A stretch of DNA of 64,000 nt from Geosporobacter ferrireducens (GCF_001750685.1 NZ_CP017269.1:806001-870000), one strand, 5' to 3'. Positions 1 through 9,148 are shown, numbered from the stretch's first letter. The notes: a model not told the origin generated them from the letters alone. Made by a program: numbers and translations.

Positions 1-615
1 ATTTGATTTTCAGCCCATTATCAAAGCTATCCCCTCTCAGTTCTTTCACCAAATCAAAAATTACAATTCCTTTTTCGCCATGGATTACAGGGAATTCGGC
101 ATCTGGTGTAAATGCACAGCTAGGTGCCTTTTCTTTTTCGAAATAATGCTTCATACAGCCCCATCCACTCTCTTCATCGGTGCCAAAAATAATACGGATT
201 TTTTTATTGATGTCCAGATTCAAATCCTTAATCGCCTTCATCGCATAGAGCGCTGCAATGGCAGGGCCCTTGTCATCAATTGCACCTCTTGCATATATTT
301 TTCCGTCATGAATTTCTGCACTATAGGGCGGAAAGGACCAATTCGTACCTTCCGGTACCACATCCAAATGTACAAGAACACCAATAATTTCTTCGCCGCT
401 TCCAAACTCAGCATGTCCGGCATAGCCATCAAAATTTTTTGTTTCAAATCCAAAATCCTTAGCAAGCCTTAAAGCATATTGAAGTGCTTCATTAATTCCG
501 TTTCCAAAGGGTTTTCCCTTTTCCGCCTTCTCCTTCACGCTCTTAATTCGCAAAATTTCTTGAGTTGATTGTATGATTTCATGCTCCATAGATAAAATTT
601 TTTGTTCCAACATCT
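1..615 (-). CDS. pepV: PepV-like M20 dipeptidase, 5' part only (C-terminus outside window)
   Basis: The reading frame is open from ATG at 615 to the window edge (205 codons), with an AGGGAGG ribosome site 8 bases upstream. The protein reads as the N-terminal half of an M20 zinc dipeptidase of the PepV/Xaa-His family, a cytoplasmic enzyme that cleaves small peptides to amino acids. Visible catalytic features are the metal-binding VHLDVVP at about residues 81-87 (H82, D84), the bridging aspartate in IDDKGP at 112-117, and the general base in TDEESG at 145-150. These motifs are intact and in order. The lid and C-terminal metal ligands lie beyond base 1. It is transcribed away from the divergent FtsH-like gene at 760. 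The family call is firm; the exact peptide preference is inferred from similarity to PepV. Confidence 0.85.
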
Positions 616-759
616 TATCAGTCCTCCCTTATTTTTCTTCTACATAGACTTATTCCATATTAAAAATTTTTTTCCTTTCAAGCAATATTTATTATTTATA
701 TTTTTATCTCTTTGGGCAAACTAAAAACAAACGGAAGAGAAAGAAGGTGATGAAGTATT

Positions 760-2328
760 TTGAAAAAGAAGAAAATTGTGCTGGCAGCACTCTATATCAG
801 TATCTTTGCTACGATTGCACTGACATTAGGTTCCTACGCTGGAAGCCCCATCTTAGGTAGGCTTGGCAGTCTTACCAGGCTGACGCTTATCTTTGCTAGT
901 ACCAGCCTGTTTCTCTACTATATGCGCATGAATCAATCTCCAGAGTTGGAACCTGCCCATATAAAAAATGAAAAAAAGGAGAAGGATGACAAGAAAAACA
1001 ATCGGACAGACCGGCCTTCAACACGCTTTGTCGATGTGGCTGGGCTTGAAGAAGTAAAGGAAGAACTGGTGGAGATTATTGACTTTATCAATAATCCGGA
1101 AAAATATCATTCCATGGGTGCAAAAATTCCAAAAGGCATTCTATTTTATGGACCTCCGGGTACTGGAAAAACTTTATTAGCACAAGCAATCGCCGGAGAA
1201 ACAGATTCAGCTTTTTTTCCAGCCAGTGGTTCCGAATTTGTTGAAAAATATGTAGGTGTCGGTGCAAAAAGAGTAAGGACCCTATTCGAAAAGGCAAAAA
1301 AAGAGGCTCCTAGTGTTATTTTTATCGACGAAATTGATGCAATTGGTGCAAAAAGGACTACAGAGAGTAATAATGAAAAGGACCAGACACTCAATCAGCT
1401 GTTGATTGAAATGGATGGCTTTAGTTCATCTCAAACGGTTATCGTAGTCGGCGCTACCAATCGATTAGATTTATTAGATGAAGCGCTATTGCGACCTGGA
1501 AGATTTGACCGCCATATGTTTATTGGAAATCCAGACGTCCGTGCACGAGAAGAGATTTTTAAAGTGCATATAAAAAATAAACCCATTGATGCCAAGGTGG
1601 ATATTAAGAACTTGGCTAAGAGAACCCATGGCATGTCGGGAGCTCATCTTTCTAACATTGCAAATGAAGCAGCTATTCTAGCGGTAAGAAACAATAAAAA
1701 ACAAATTGGAATTGATGAATTTAACCAAGCCATAGAAAAGGTTATTGCCGGTCTGCAAAAGAAAAATGCAGTAATCTTGGAGAAAGAAAAGAAAACAGTA
1801 TCTTACCATGAAGCAGGGCATGCATTAGTTGGTAAGATTTTGAATACAGATTTGGTAACCAAAATTTCAATCATTCCCAGAGGAGAGGCATTGGGGTATG
1901 TCATGTATGCCCCCGAAGAAGACAGATATCTCATTACAAAAGAAGAACTCTACAATAAGATTAAAGTACTCTTAGGCGGCAGAGCAGCCGAAGAAATTAT
2001 CTTCGGTGAAGTCTCTACAGGTGCTAAGGATGATTTAAAAAAAGCAAATAATCTAGCTTATCAGATGGTCTGTGAATACGGTATGAGCAATTTAGGCAAC
2101 CGGGTTTTCGAACCATCTATCATCAAAAGCTGTTATGGGATGATTGATACAGAGATAAAAAATATTATTGATGCTTGTTACAGCGATTCACTGAAGCATC
2201 TTAAGGATCAGTCAGATCTGCTTCATGAAGTAGCGCAAGCTTTATTAGAAAAAGAAACAATGACCGGAGATGAATTAGACACCATCATGCAAGCCTATCA
2301 TCAAAAAAATTATAGTATCGCCACATGA
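760..2328 (+). CDS. compact FtsH-family AAA+ zinc metalloprotease
   Basis: Membrane-anchored ATP-dependent protease of the FtsH (M41) family, which extracts and degrades membrane and regulatory proteins. Domains in order: two hydrophobic helices within residues 1-54, a short charged linker, an AAA module with Walker A GPPGTGKT at 131-138 and Walker B IFIDEID (D190, E191), a second region of homology with GRFDRH, then a zinc protease domain with HEAGH at 350-354 and the third-ligand segment STGAKDD. At 522 residues it is shorter than a usual FtsH (about 600-650): the two helices are joined by only some 15-20 residues, leaving little room for the extracytoplasmic domain. Start is TTG at 760 with GAAGGTGAT upstream; the ATG at 750 is out of frame. 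It stands alone between a divergent peptidase and convergent thrS. It could be a specialised paralogue rather than the housekeeping FtsH. Confidence 0.9.
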   Translation: MKKKKIVLAALYISIFATIALTLGSYAGSPILGRLGSLTRLTLIFASTSLFLYYMRMNQSPELEPAHIKNEKKEKDDKKNNRTDRPSTRFVDVAGLEEVKEELVEIIDFINNPEKYHSMGAKIPKGILFYGPPGTGKTLLAQAIAGETDSAFFPASGSEFVEKYVGVGAKRVRTLFEKAKKEAPSVIFIDEIDAIGAKRTTESNNEKDQTLNQLLIEMDGFSSSQTVIVVGATNRLDLLDEALLRPGRFDRHMFIGNPDVRAREEIFKVHIKNKPIDAKVDIKNLAKRTHGMSGAHLSNIANEAAILAVRNNKKQIGIDEFNQAIEKVIAGLQKKNAVILEKEKKTVSYHEAGHALVGKILNTDLVTKISIIPRGEALGYVMYAPEEDRYLITKEELYNKIKVLLGGRAAEEIIFGEVSTGAKDDLKKANNLAYQMVCEYGMSNLGNRVFEPSIIKSCYGMIDTEIKNIIDACYSDSLKHLKDQSDLLHEVAQALLEKETMTGDELDTIMQAYHQKNYSIAT

Positions 2329-2366
2329 AAAGAGTCGTTTATAGCTTATATAAACGACTCTTTTTT
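2329..2366. terminator. bidirectional terminator between the FtsH-like gene and thrS
   Basis: Stem AAGAGTCGTTTA pairs with TAAACGACTCTT around a TAGCTTATA loop. The stem is followed by a T-run on the + strand and preceded by A-rich DNA that gives a T-run on the - strand. It separates two convergent genes. Confidence 0.8.
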
Positions 2367-2373
2367 ATTAACT

Positions 2374-4287
2374 TTACAAAGACTTATTTTTTACTTCTTC
2401 CAATACAGTTTCCATAAAGCTTTTAAGATTCTGAGCGCCTAATTCTCCCCGATCTCTCGATCTTACAGAAACCATTCCTGTTTCCATCTCTTTTTCACCG
2501 ATGATCACCATATATGGAACCTTCTCCATCTGTGCCTCACGAATCTTATATCCAATTTTTTCATTTCTGTCATCTAATTCCACACGAATATCTGCATCCG
2601 CTATCTCTGCCATGAGCTTTTCAGCATAAGGCTTATACTTATCGGCAATTGGCAGCAGCTTTACTTGAACCGGTGCCAGCCAGGTTGGGAATTTTCCTGC
2701 AAAATGCTCTACCAGGATACCGATAAACCTTTCAATACTTCCAAAAATAACCCTATGGATCATAACTGGCTGATGCTTTTCTCCATCACTGCCAATATAG
2801 CTTAGATCAAAGCGTTGAGGCATCTGGAAATCTAATTGGATCGTACCGCACTGCCATGTCCTTCCGATACAATCCTCTAGATGAAAATCAATTTTCGGAC
2901 CGTAGAAAGCACCATCTCCTTCATTTAGCTTATATGGAAGATTCTTTTCTTGTAACGCATCCTTCAATGCCCCGATGGCTAAATTCCATTCTTCATCTGT
3001 GCCCATAGATTTTTCTGGTCTTGTTGAAAGTTCTATATGATATTTAAAGCCAAAGATGCTATAGACATAGTCAACAAAATCAATTACACCTTTGATTTCA
3101 TCTTTTATTTGGTTAGGCAGCATAAAGATATGTGCATCATCCTGTGTAAAACATCTCACACGCATCAAACCATGCAGTGCTCCAGATAATTCATGTCTAT
3201 GCACCAATCCCAATTCTGCCATACGAATAGGAAGATCTCTATAGCTGTGCATCTTTCTCCTGTAAACCAACATAGATCCTGGACAATTCATAGGCTTTAC
3301 TGCATAATCACCCTCATCAATCTTCGTAAAATACATATTATCCTTGTAGTGATCCCAGTGTCCGGAGGTATGCCAAAGCTGTTCATTTAAGATAATCGGG
3401 GTTTTTATCTCTGTATACCCTCTCTTTACATGGGCTTTTCTCCAGAAGTCTTCCAATATGTTTCGAATCATCATTCCTTTAGGATGGAAGAAAGGAAACC
3501 CCGGTCCCTCATCTTGAATGCTGAACAAATCCAGTTCTTTTCCGATCTTTCGATGGTCCCTCTTTTTTGCTTCTTCTAAACGATGGAGATATTCCTCTAA
3601 CATTTTTTGTTTTGGGAAAGATGTACCATAGATTCTTTGAAGCATTTTATTTTTCTCGTCACCACGCCAGTAGGCTCCGGCAACACTTAGTAATTTGATT
3701 GCTTTTACAAGTTTTGTACTTGGCAAGTGGGGTCCTGCGCATAAATCAACAAAATCTCCTTGTTTATAAAAAGAGATAACTGCGTCCTCTGGGAGATCTT
3801 GGATTAATTCTACCTTGTAGGATTCTCCTTTATCTTTCATTAATTCAATGGCTTGATCTCTTGGCAGTTCAAATCTTTCAATCTCTAAATTTTCCTGAAC
3901 GATCTTCTCCATCTCTTTTTCAATTTTTTCTAAGTCCTCTTGCGTAAATCGATGTTCAGAATCTATATCATAGTAAAAGCCATTATCGATAGATGGGCCA
4001 ATAGCCAGCTTTGATCCCGGATATAGACGCTGTACTGCTTGGGCAAGAATATGAGAACTGGTATGTCTAAATACATGAGGGCCTTGTTCATCCTCAAACT
4101 TTAATATACTCACCTCTGCATCTTCATTTACAGGATATTTTAAATCTACAACAATTCCGTTGACTTCTCCCCCAACGGCTTCCTTTGCAAGTCTCGAACT
4201 AATGGCTTCTGCCATTGCCATGATTGTAGTACCCTTTGGAAATTCTTTAACAGAACCATCTTTCAGAGTAATTTTAATTTGTTCCAT
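2374..4287 (-). CDS. thrS: threonyl-tRNA synthetase
   Basis: Class II aminoacyl-tRNA synthetase that charges tRNA-Thr in the cytoplasm. Full length at 637 residues. Order of domains: TGS domain (about 1-62), second additional/editing domain with the HTSSHILAQAV zinc-type motif near residue 75, a catalytic core containing MNCPGSM, the zinc-ligand Cys/His set and class II motif 3, then the C-terminal anticodon-binding domain starting near residue 535. The start ATG has an AGGAGG site. The gene is monocistronic, with its own sigma-A promoter and T-box leader upstream, so transcription should rise when uncharged tRNA-Thr accumulates. ytxC lies two genes upstream, recalling the Bacillus thrS neighbourhood. 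Confidence 0.97.
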   Translation of the reverse strand: MEQIKITLKDGSVKEFPKGTTIMAMAEAISSRLAKEAVGGEVNGIVVDLKYPVNEDAEVSILKFEDEQGPHVFRHTSSHILAQAVQRLYPGSKLAIGPSIDNGFYYDIDSEHRFTQEDLEKIEKEMEKIVQENLEIERFELPRDQAIELMKDKGESYKVELIQDLPEDAVISFYKQGDFVDLCAGPHLPSTKLVKAIKLLSVAGAYWRGDEKNKMLQRIYGTSFPKQKMLEEYLHRLEEAKKRDHRKIGKELDLFSIQDEGPGFPFFHPKGMMIRNILEDFWRKAHVKRGYTEIKTPIILNEQLWHTSGHWDHYKDNMYFTKIDEGDYAVKPMNCPGSMLVYRRKMHSYRDLPIRMAELGLVHRHELSGALHGLMRVRCFTQDDAHIFMLPNQIKDEIKGVIDFVDYVYSIFGFKYHIELSTRPEKSMGTDEEWNLAIGALKDALQEKNLPYKLNEGDGAFYGPKIDFHLEDCIGRTWQCGTIQLDFQMPQRFDLSYIGSDGEKHQPVMIHRVIFGSIERFIGILVEHFAGKFPTWLAPVQVKLLPIADKYKPYAEKLMAEIADADIRVELDDRNEKIGYKIREAQMEKVPYMVIIGEKEMETGMVSVRSRDRGELGAQNLKSFMETVLEEVKNKSL

Positions 4288-4334
4288 TTGAACTCCTCCT
4301 ATCTCTTCAAAATTATGTTAAGCAGGTTTACACA

Positions 4335-4600
4335 CATAAAAAAGTAAAAAACTCTCATCCCTATGCTGTTAGCAAAGGGACGAGAGTTAGCTCCCGCGGT
4401 TCCACCCTAATTGATTCAATCCACTTATTGACAGTAACGTTGCCAACCCGTAAATCTTTTTGCCATTAGACTACTCAGATTCAACTCAGAGGGGGTTTTC
4501 CTATATCCATATCAAAGAATGCTTGCAGCCTGGGCATCCTATCTCTACTGACTGGGTCTATCCTACTCTTCCTCTTCACCGTTTTAATATATATCATTGT
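4335..4600 (-). promoter_or_regulatory. T-box riboswitch leader of thrS
   Basis: The minus strand carries the T-box signature AGGGTGGAACCGCGGG (complement at about 4394-4409), followed by a GC-rich terminator stem with loop and T-run at 4339-4390, which is the terminator alternative to the antiterminator. Upstream a long Stem I contains an AGTA S-turn motif. Folding AGAGG against CCTCT places ACC, a threonine codon, at the specifier position of the right-hand strand, which matches the downstream gene. The specifier assignment was made by hand. Confidence 0.93.
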
Positions 4601-4606
4601 TTTTTT

Positions 4607-4635
4607 ATTATAAGAATATTTTCACATTCTGTCAA
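4607..4635 (-). promoter_or_regulatory. sigma-A promoter of thrS
   Basis: Read on the minus strand, TTGACA (4635-4630) and TATAAT (4612-4607) are separated by exactly 17 bases. Transcription would begin near 4600 and run into the T-box. Confidence 0.85.
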
Positions 4636-4670
4636 GATTTTATTCAGTAAATTATAGATGTCCAATATTT

Positions 4671-5273
4671 TTAAAACGCTAGAATCACAATACCCTGAAC
4701 CAATCCGATTACAAAACCGATCACGCCCCCTAATACCTCAATATGTTTTAATTCTTTTTGCGCGATAGCAAGAATAATATACTCGAGCTGGTCCATTTGG
4801 AAATTATTTACTTTTTCTTCGATAATATCTGCAATTTTTACAGTACTGGTAGCTTTATGTATCATGTTTTCTATTAACTCTGTAATTGCGATCTCTGCTT
4901 CCTTATCAATAATATCATCAATGTAATCGAGAATCATTGATTTAATCGAGCTGGGTATAAATGTAGGCAGCTTCTGCTCTGCCACTTTTTTCACACGCCT
5001 TTTTATGGTAAAAATAATTTCACTTTTATTTTCGTTTTGAATAAACTTATCTATGATTTCTTCAATGGATATCAATTCTTTTTCTACAATCTCTCCAATA
5101 CTTCTCGCTATCTCTGATTTTCTTTTTGGAATCAATCCCTGAATCTTAAAATGCACAACTGGGATCTCTATCGGCTCTAGGGGCCGAAAAATCAGTTTAA
5201 TTGCCAATATATTGGTTGTCCATCCAATAATCGCTCCAATAGATGCTAAAATAAGTAATTTAACCCATACCAA
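4671..5273 (-). CDS. DUF445 family membrane protein
   Basis: Resembles the DUF445/YheB family, whose function is not established. The N-terminus has one hydrophobic helix followed by the family-typical segment GWTTNILAIKLIFRP. The middle is charged and helical with many Glu/Lys, likely a coiled rod. The last 25 residues form a second glycine-rich hydrophobic helix (GGVIGFVIGLVQGIVILAF). At 200 residues it is about half the length of Bacillus YheB. It lies downstream of ytxC on the same strand, with a terminator-like hairpin between them, so co-transcription is not certain. The family call rests on the N-terminal motif and topology. Confidence 0.75.
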   Translation of the reverse strand: MVWVKLLILASIGAIIGWTTNILAIKLIFRPLEPIEIPVVHFKIQGLIPKRKSEIARSIGEIVEKELISIEEIIDKFIQNENKSEIIFTIKRRVKKVAEQKLPTFIPSSIKSMILDYIDDIIDKEAEIAITELIENMIHKATSTVKIADIIEEKVNNFQMDQLEYIILAIAQKELKHIEVLGGVIGFVIGLVQGIVILAF

Positions 5274-5391
5274 GTTTTTTCACCTCTATTTAGTGTATCC
5301 CATTCTTAGTCTCAGCGGGAACCTCAAAAAGTATACCATACCTCACGATCAAATTCAATGTGCTTACCAACAGAAAAATCCTTTTATGAAG

Positions 5392-5421
5392 AAAGAGTAG
5401 AGACAACTCTACTCTTTCTTT
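5392..5421 (-). terminator. hairpin at the 3' end of ytxC
   Basis: AAAGAGTAGAG and CTCTACTCTTT form an 11-bp stem around ACAA and overlap the last codons and stop of ytxC. The tail CTTC is weak in U on the minus strand. Confidence 0.55.
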
Positions 5422-6329
5422 GCACGCTGCACAAGGGTACATAATTGACAACCATTACAAATATACACACGGTTTGAAAAAACATTTTTTATTGTTTCAA
5501 TAATCTCCTTATTTTTTACCTTTCCTGCAAAGTGTATCACAATTTTTTTTGGCGCCAATGTAATCAGTGAAGAAATCAATAAATCATCATAACTGATGTC
5601 CTTATCTGCCATTTCCGTAGCTAAATCATCAAGATATTCACTATTAATCATTCGATTTACATGATCATACAAAACGTACTTTCCATCTTCACTAATCAAT
5701 ACGTTGGCTGTATCAATTTTAGCTTCCTGAATATCTACAAAGTAGCGAAGCAATCGTATGAATTCATCATACTCTTTTTCCATCAGGAATTCTTCTACTG
5801 CTTTGTCAATGCCTTCCTCCAGCTCATAGAGATAGGTTTTCAGCCGGAATCTTACAAACCCATCCATATGGATTGTTTGATTTTCTTTGAGAAAATCCAT
5901 AATTTGATGTAGTATTTTGGCTTTTCTACTAATCTTGTAAGTAATCCCATCATGATATCGGATTTCTTCGCTGTCCAATACACCGTCCACATGTTTTAAT
6001 ATGGATTGCTTCTCCTGTGGCGTGAAATAATAATAATGGTCTGTAAGTATTTTATGAATGAGTTTAGATTCCATATCATAGACAATTATATCGGAAAAAG
6101 CATTTGCCATATAATGCTTAAATATATTTTTAAAGTCTTCTTTGCTATAGGTCGTTAGGCTCGATTCTAGTAATTGATAGGTTACAATTATATTTTTTCC
6201 CTGGATTTCTTCTCGTTTTTTAATGACAATGCCTTCTTTTTCAAAGGCTGTAATTTCCTTTTTCAATCGTTCTTCAATATAACTTGAATGGTCTTTTAGT
6301 ATAACGGTAAGTAGATTCACCCTATTCAC
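5409..6329 (-). CDS. ytxC: putative sporulation protein YtxC
   Basis: A 306-residue soluble protein matching the YtxC-like family found in spore formers and often placed near thrS. Its molecular function is not known. Visible features are a Glu/Lys-rich N-terminal half, a run of aromatics HYYYFTPQEK near residue 118, and a conserved C-terminal part (DDLLISSLITLAPKKIVIHF) that ends in a short CNGCQLC motif, a possible metal-binding knuckle. There are no membrane segments. It precedes the DUF445 gene and thrS on the same strand, a neighbourhood similar to Bacillus ytxB-ytxC-thrS. That context supports the name more than any catalytic motif does. Confidence 0.75.
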   Translation of the reverse strand: MNRVNLLTVILKDHSSYIEERLKKEITAFEKEGIVIKKREEIQGKNIIVTYQLLESSLTTYSKEDFKNIFKHYMANAFSDIIVYDMESKLIHKILTDHYYYFTPQEKQSILKHVDGVLDSEEIRYHDGITYKISRKAKILHQIMDFLKENQTIHMDGFVRFRLKTYLYELEEGIDKAVEEFLMEKEYDEFIRLLRYFVDIQEAKIDTANVLISEDGKYVLYDHVNRMINSEYLDDLATEMADKDISYDDLLISSLITLAPKKIVIHFAGKVKNKEIIETIKNVFSNRVYICNGCQLCTLVQRAKKE

Positions 6330-6413
6330 TCCTTTCTACCCTATCAGTAGTATATGTGTAATAAGAAGTGATATTCAAAACAAGAGATTACATTTATTGT
6401 TTATACTGCCATT

Positions 6414-7166
6414 TCAATTAAGAGGTATAATTGAACCAAAATCTCTTAGCATTTCGTCTCCTAAAAAAATCGGTTCTATATGATACGCCGCAAGAAAATC
6501 AGTAATTCTTCTACTGTCAGGATGTTTATAAATGCTTCCATAAAAAGCCAGTTTGTTATTACCAACAAACCCTGTACTTCCTCCAATAAACCCATATTCC
6601 ATATCCGGTAAAACTATGTATCCGGGAGTTATCAGTAACACTTCTACACCTAACTTTTCTACGGCTTTGGCTATACCCCTATCAGCTGTTATGACTGCTT
6701 GATCTGTTATGGCACAGACAGCACATTTTGAATATCCTTGTTTTATATGGATTAGTGGTATTTCATATTCTTGTAGTAAGTTGCTAAGAACTGGATCAGT
6801 AAATTTCGTATGATGCAAGGCAAAGTTAGAAATTCTTGCTACATTATATGCGATATTGTCAGGATAGTTCCTTGAAAGCACCTTTTCCCCAGGAATTACA
6901 TTGTATCCCAGAGGCCCCAACGCTCTCTCCATATATGTAAATACATTGGGTGCCACAACAAAATCCTTTTTTGTGACAGGATGAAGCAAAATGTCCGGAT
7001 GTCCGGCAATTTGCGGGTACAAATCCCTACAACAGGGAGTTTTTACTATATGTATACCCATCTCCGCAAAATTATTCATTGTCTCCTTAGATATTCTTCC
7101 ATCTACAATAACATGTGAAACTTTTTCTTTAGAAATAAAGGGGTTTAAAGAAACTTTAGCCATCAT
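6414..7166 (-). CDS. GME-fold (amidinotransferase-like) protein, DUF6873 type
   Basis: A 250-residue protein that I assign to a family of uncharacterised proteins with the guanidine-modifying-enzyme (GME) five-bladed fold, to which arginine deiminase and dimethylarginine hydrolase belong. Sequence features are the repeated beta-beta-alpha pattern, GHPDILLHPV near residue 55, CAVCAITDQAVITAD near residue 150, and GFIGGSTGFV near residue 198. The usual catalytic Cys of arginine deiminases would lie at the extreme C-terminus, and none is seen there, so hydrolase activity is doubtful. The start is ATG at 7166 or the adjacent ATG at 7163. It lies between ytxC and a tRNA cluster with no obvious partner. 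Confidence 0.6.
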   Translation of the reverse strand: MMAKVSLNPFISKEKVSHVIVDGRISKETMNNFAEMGIHIVKTPCCRDLYPQIAGHPDILLHPVTKKDFVVAPNVFTYMERALGPLGYNVIPGEKVLSRNYPDNIAYNVARISNFALHHTKFTDPVLSNLLQEYEIPLIHIKQGYSKCAVCAITDQAVITADRGIAKAVEKLGVEVLLITPGYIVLPDMEYGFIGGSTGFVGNNKLAFYGSIYKHPDSRRITDFLAAYHIEPIFLGDEMLRDFGSIIPLN

Positions 7167-7202
7167 AAACCATCCACCTCATCTATTGGCATATTATATG
7201 CA

Positions 7203-7228
7203 AAAAAGACCCTAAGAGTAGGATCTTT
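7203..7228 (-). terminator. terminator of the tRNA cluster
   Basis: On the minus strand AAGATCCTA and TAGGGTCTT form a stem around CTCT, followed by TTTTTTG. It lies 24 bases past the tRNA-Cys gene. Confidence 0.75.
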
Positions 7229-7251
7229 GTAACGATATTTATGTATAAAAT

Positions 7252-7326
<75 letters not shown>

Positions 7327-7330
7327 CTAT

Positions 7331-7405
7331 TGGAGCGGAAGACGGGATTCGAACCCGCGACCCTCGCCTTGGCAAGGCGATGCTCTACCCCTGAGCCACT
7401 TCCGC
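7331..7405 (-). tRNA. tRNA-Gly (GCC)
   Basis: Acceptor stem GCGGAAG/CTTCCGC, anticodon GCC in loop TTGCCAA, T-loop TTCGAAT, encoded CCA. Confidence 0.95.
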
Positions 7406-7422
7406 TAATATTTCTTATGTAA

Positions 7423-7498
7423 TGGTGCCCAGAGGCGGAATCGAACCACCGACACGGGGATTTTCAGTCCCCTGCTCTACCGACTGAGCTATCTGGGC
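7423..7498 (-). tRNA. tRNA-Phe (GAA)
   Basis: Acceptor stem GCCCAGA/TCTGGGC, anticodon GAA in loop CTGAAAA, T-loop TTCGATT, encoded CCA. Confidence 0.95.
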
Positions 7499-7502
7499 AA
7501 TA

Positions 7503-7579
7503 TGGCGACCCGGAAGGGGCTCGAACCCTCGACCTCCAGCGTGACAGGCTGGCATTCTAACCAACTGAACTACCGGGCC
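7503..7579 (-). tRNA. tRNA-Asp (GTC)
   Basis: Acceptor stem GGCCCGG/CCGGGTC with one G-U pair, anticodon GTC in loop CTGTCAC, discriminator G, encoded CCA. Confidence 0.95.
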
Positions 7580-7586
7580 ATTTTAA

Positions 7587-7662
7587 TGGTGGTCGCAATA
7601 GGGATCGAACCTATGACCCCCTGCTTGTAAGGCAGGTGCTCTCCCAGCTGAGCTATGCGACC
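7587..7662 (-). tRNA. tRNA-Val (TAC)
   Basis: Acceptor stem GGTCGCA/TGCGACC, anticodon TAC in loop CTTACAA, encoded CCA. First tRNA transcribed in the cluster. Confidence 0.95.
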
Positions 7663-7685
7663 ACACCATAAAACTGACAAAATAT

Positions 7686-7714
7686 ATAATACTACATTTA
7701 TTCAAATTAGTCAA
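7686..7714 (-). promoter_or_regulatory. promoter of the tRNA cluster
   Basis: Minus-strand TTGACT (7714-7709) and TATTAT (7691-7686) with a 17-base spacer, placed 24 bases before tRNA-Val. Confidence 0.7.
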
Positions 7715-7803
7715 TGCTGCTTTTAGGCAAAACCCGGCAGTTTATCAATTTATTATAAAGTTTTCTCCATTTTTTGCTGTTTCATTTATATTTTCTAGCA
7801 TCT

Positions 7804-8688
7804 CTATCTCCGTGCACTCTGATAAAGCCTTTCTAAATGGGGCTTATCAAAATGATATTTGGTATTGCAAAAGTGGCAGGTCAGTTCTGCCTCACCATCT
7901 TCTTCAATGATTTCACTTAAATCCTTTTCTCCTATACTCAACAAAGCCTTTTCCAATCTTTCGGTAGAACAATCACATACTAGTTCCACTTCTTTCTTCT
8001 CTAAAATTTCTACAGAAAACCCTTGCAATATATGTTCTAAAATTTCTTCCCCTGTCATTTCTCTATCAATTAAACTGGATATGGACTCAAGATTCTGCAG
8101 CCTTTTTTCAAGTTTTTGAATGACTTCCTCCGAAGCTCCCGGTAATAGTTGAATGATAAAGCCTCCTGCAGATTTAACTGTTCTGTCTCTATCCACCAAA
8201 ACCCCTAAGGCTACTGCTGAGGGTTGTTGCTCTGAATTCGCAAAATAAGCAGTAAAATCTTCAGCGATTTCACCTGAAATCAGCGCAGATTGTCCTACAT
8301 AAGGCTCCTTTAAGCCTAAATCTTTAATAACAACCATATTACCCTCAGTGCCAACAGCACCCCCTACATCCAACTTCCCATCAGCTCTAAGGGGTAACTC
8401 TACATAAGGGTTGGATATATATCCTTTTACATGTCCCCGCTCATCAGCTACTGCTAATATCTGTTTTGCAGGCCCGTTTCCTTTGATTTGAACAGAAATC
8501 TTGCTATCCTTTCCCTTCAACATAAGTCCCATCATCACCGTAGCAGTTAGAGTTCGCCCTAGTGCAGCTGTAGCAACTGGTGTAGTATCATGAATTTGTC
8601 TAGCCTTTTCTACCAATCCTGTTGTAATTCCTACAAAAGCACGTATACTGCTGTCTGCGCCTACTGCTCTGATCACATAATCTTTCAT
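7804..8688 (-). CDS. hslO: Hsp33 redox-regulated chaperone
   Basis: A 294-residue Hsp33. In this family oxidation releases zinc and switches on holdase activity that protects cytosolic proteins under oxidative stress. The N-terminal substrate-binding fold (about 1-230) begins MKDYVIRAVGAD. The C-terminal redox switch keeps all four cysteines in the CXC-X(30)-CXXC arrangement: C238, C240, C271 and C274. Length is normal. The ATG has an AGGAGG site (TAGTAGGAGG upstream). The gene lies 115 bases downstream of a csp gene that has its own terminator, so it is probably transcribed separately. No 3' terminator is evident. Confidence 0.95.
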   Translation of the reverse strand: MKDYVIRAVGADSSIRAFVGITTGLVEKARQIHDTTPVATAALGRTLTATVMMGLMLKGKDSKISVQIKGNGPAKQILAVADERGHVKGYISNPYVELPLRADGKLDVGGAVGTEGNMVVIKDLGLKEPYVGQSALISGEIAEDFTAYFANSEQQPSAVALGVLVDRDRTVKSAGGFIIQLLPGASEEVIQKLEKRLQNLESISSLIDREMTGEEILEHILQGFSVEILEKKEVELVCDCSTERLEKALLSIGEKDLSEIIEEDGEAELTCHFCNTKYHFDKPHLERLYQSARR

Positions 8689-8781
8689 TTTCTACCTCCT
8701 ACTAAAGCGTATACAAATATAGTATGGTTTGAAACCTGCCTTAATAAACCTTCCATTAAAATATACCTTAAGGAAGTTCAT

Positions 8782-8808
8782 AATAAAAGCCCTGATTCTA
8801 TCAGGGCT
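8782..8808 (-). terminator. terminator of the cold-shock gene
   Basis: Minus strand AGCCCTGA/TCAGGGCT stem around TAGAA, then TTTTAT. It separates csp from hslO. Confidence 0.75.
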
Positions 8809-8837
8809 TACGTCGCTACGGACTCATCAAAACGAAT

Positions 8838-9038
8838 TTATAGTTTTACTACGTTTGTAGCTTGAGGTCCTTTGTCACCTTTAACTACCTCGAACTCAAC
8901 TGCTTGACCTTCTTCAAGAGATTTATATCCCTCAGTGTTGATTGCTGAGAAGTGAACAAAAACATCTTCTCCATTTTCTCTTGAGATAAAACCGTAACCC
9001 TTTTCATTGTTAAACCACTTTACTGTACCTTTTTCCAT
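8838..9038 (-). CDS. cold-shock domain protein (CspA family)
   Basis: A 66-residue single cold-shock domain, an RNA/ssDNA chaperone. RNP1 KGYGFI at residues 13-18 and RNP2 VFVHF at 26-30 are intact, and W8 and F9 complete the nucleic-acid face. Length is standard. The ATG at 9038 has a GGAGGATG site. It has its own promoter (9092-9120), a leader of about 45 bases and its own terminator, so it is monocistronic. Confidence 0.96.
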   Translation of the reverse strand: MEKGTVKWFNNEKGYGFISRENGEDVFVHFSAINTEGYKSLEEGQAVEFEVVKGDKGPQATNVVKL

Positions 9039-9091
9039 TAAAGCATCCTCCTAACTATTCATCCAAATGGTTCCTACGTTTTTACAAATTT

Positions 9092-9120
9092 AGTTTATCA
9101 TAGCTATATTTTCCTGTCAA
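9092..9120 (-). promoter_or_regulatory. sigma-A promoter of csp
   Basis: Minus-strand TTGACA (9120-9115) and TAAACT (9097-9092), spacer 17. Start of transcription near 9085. Confidence 0.75.
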
Positions 9121-9148
9121 ACCTTAATCTGTGTATACTCTCTCACAA

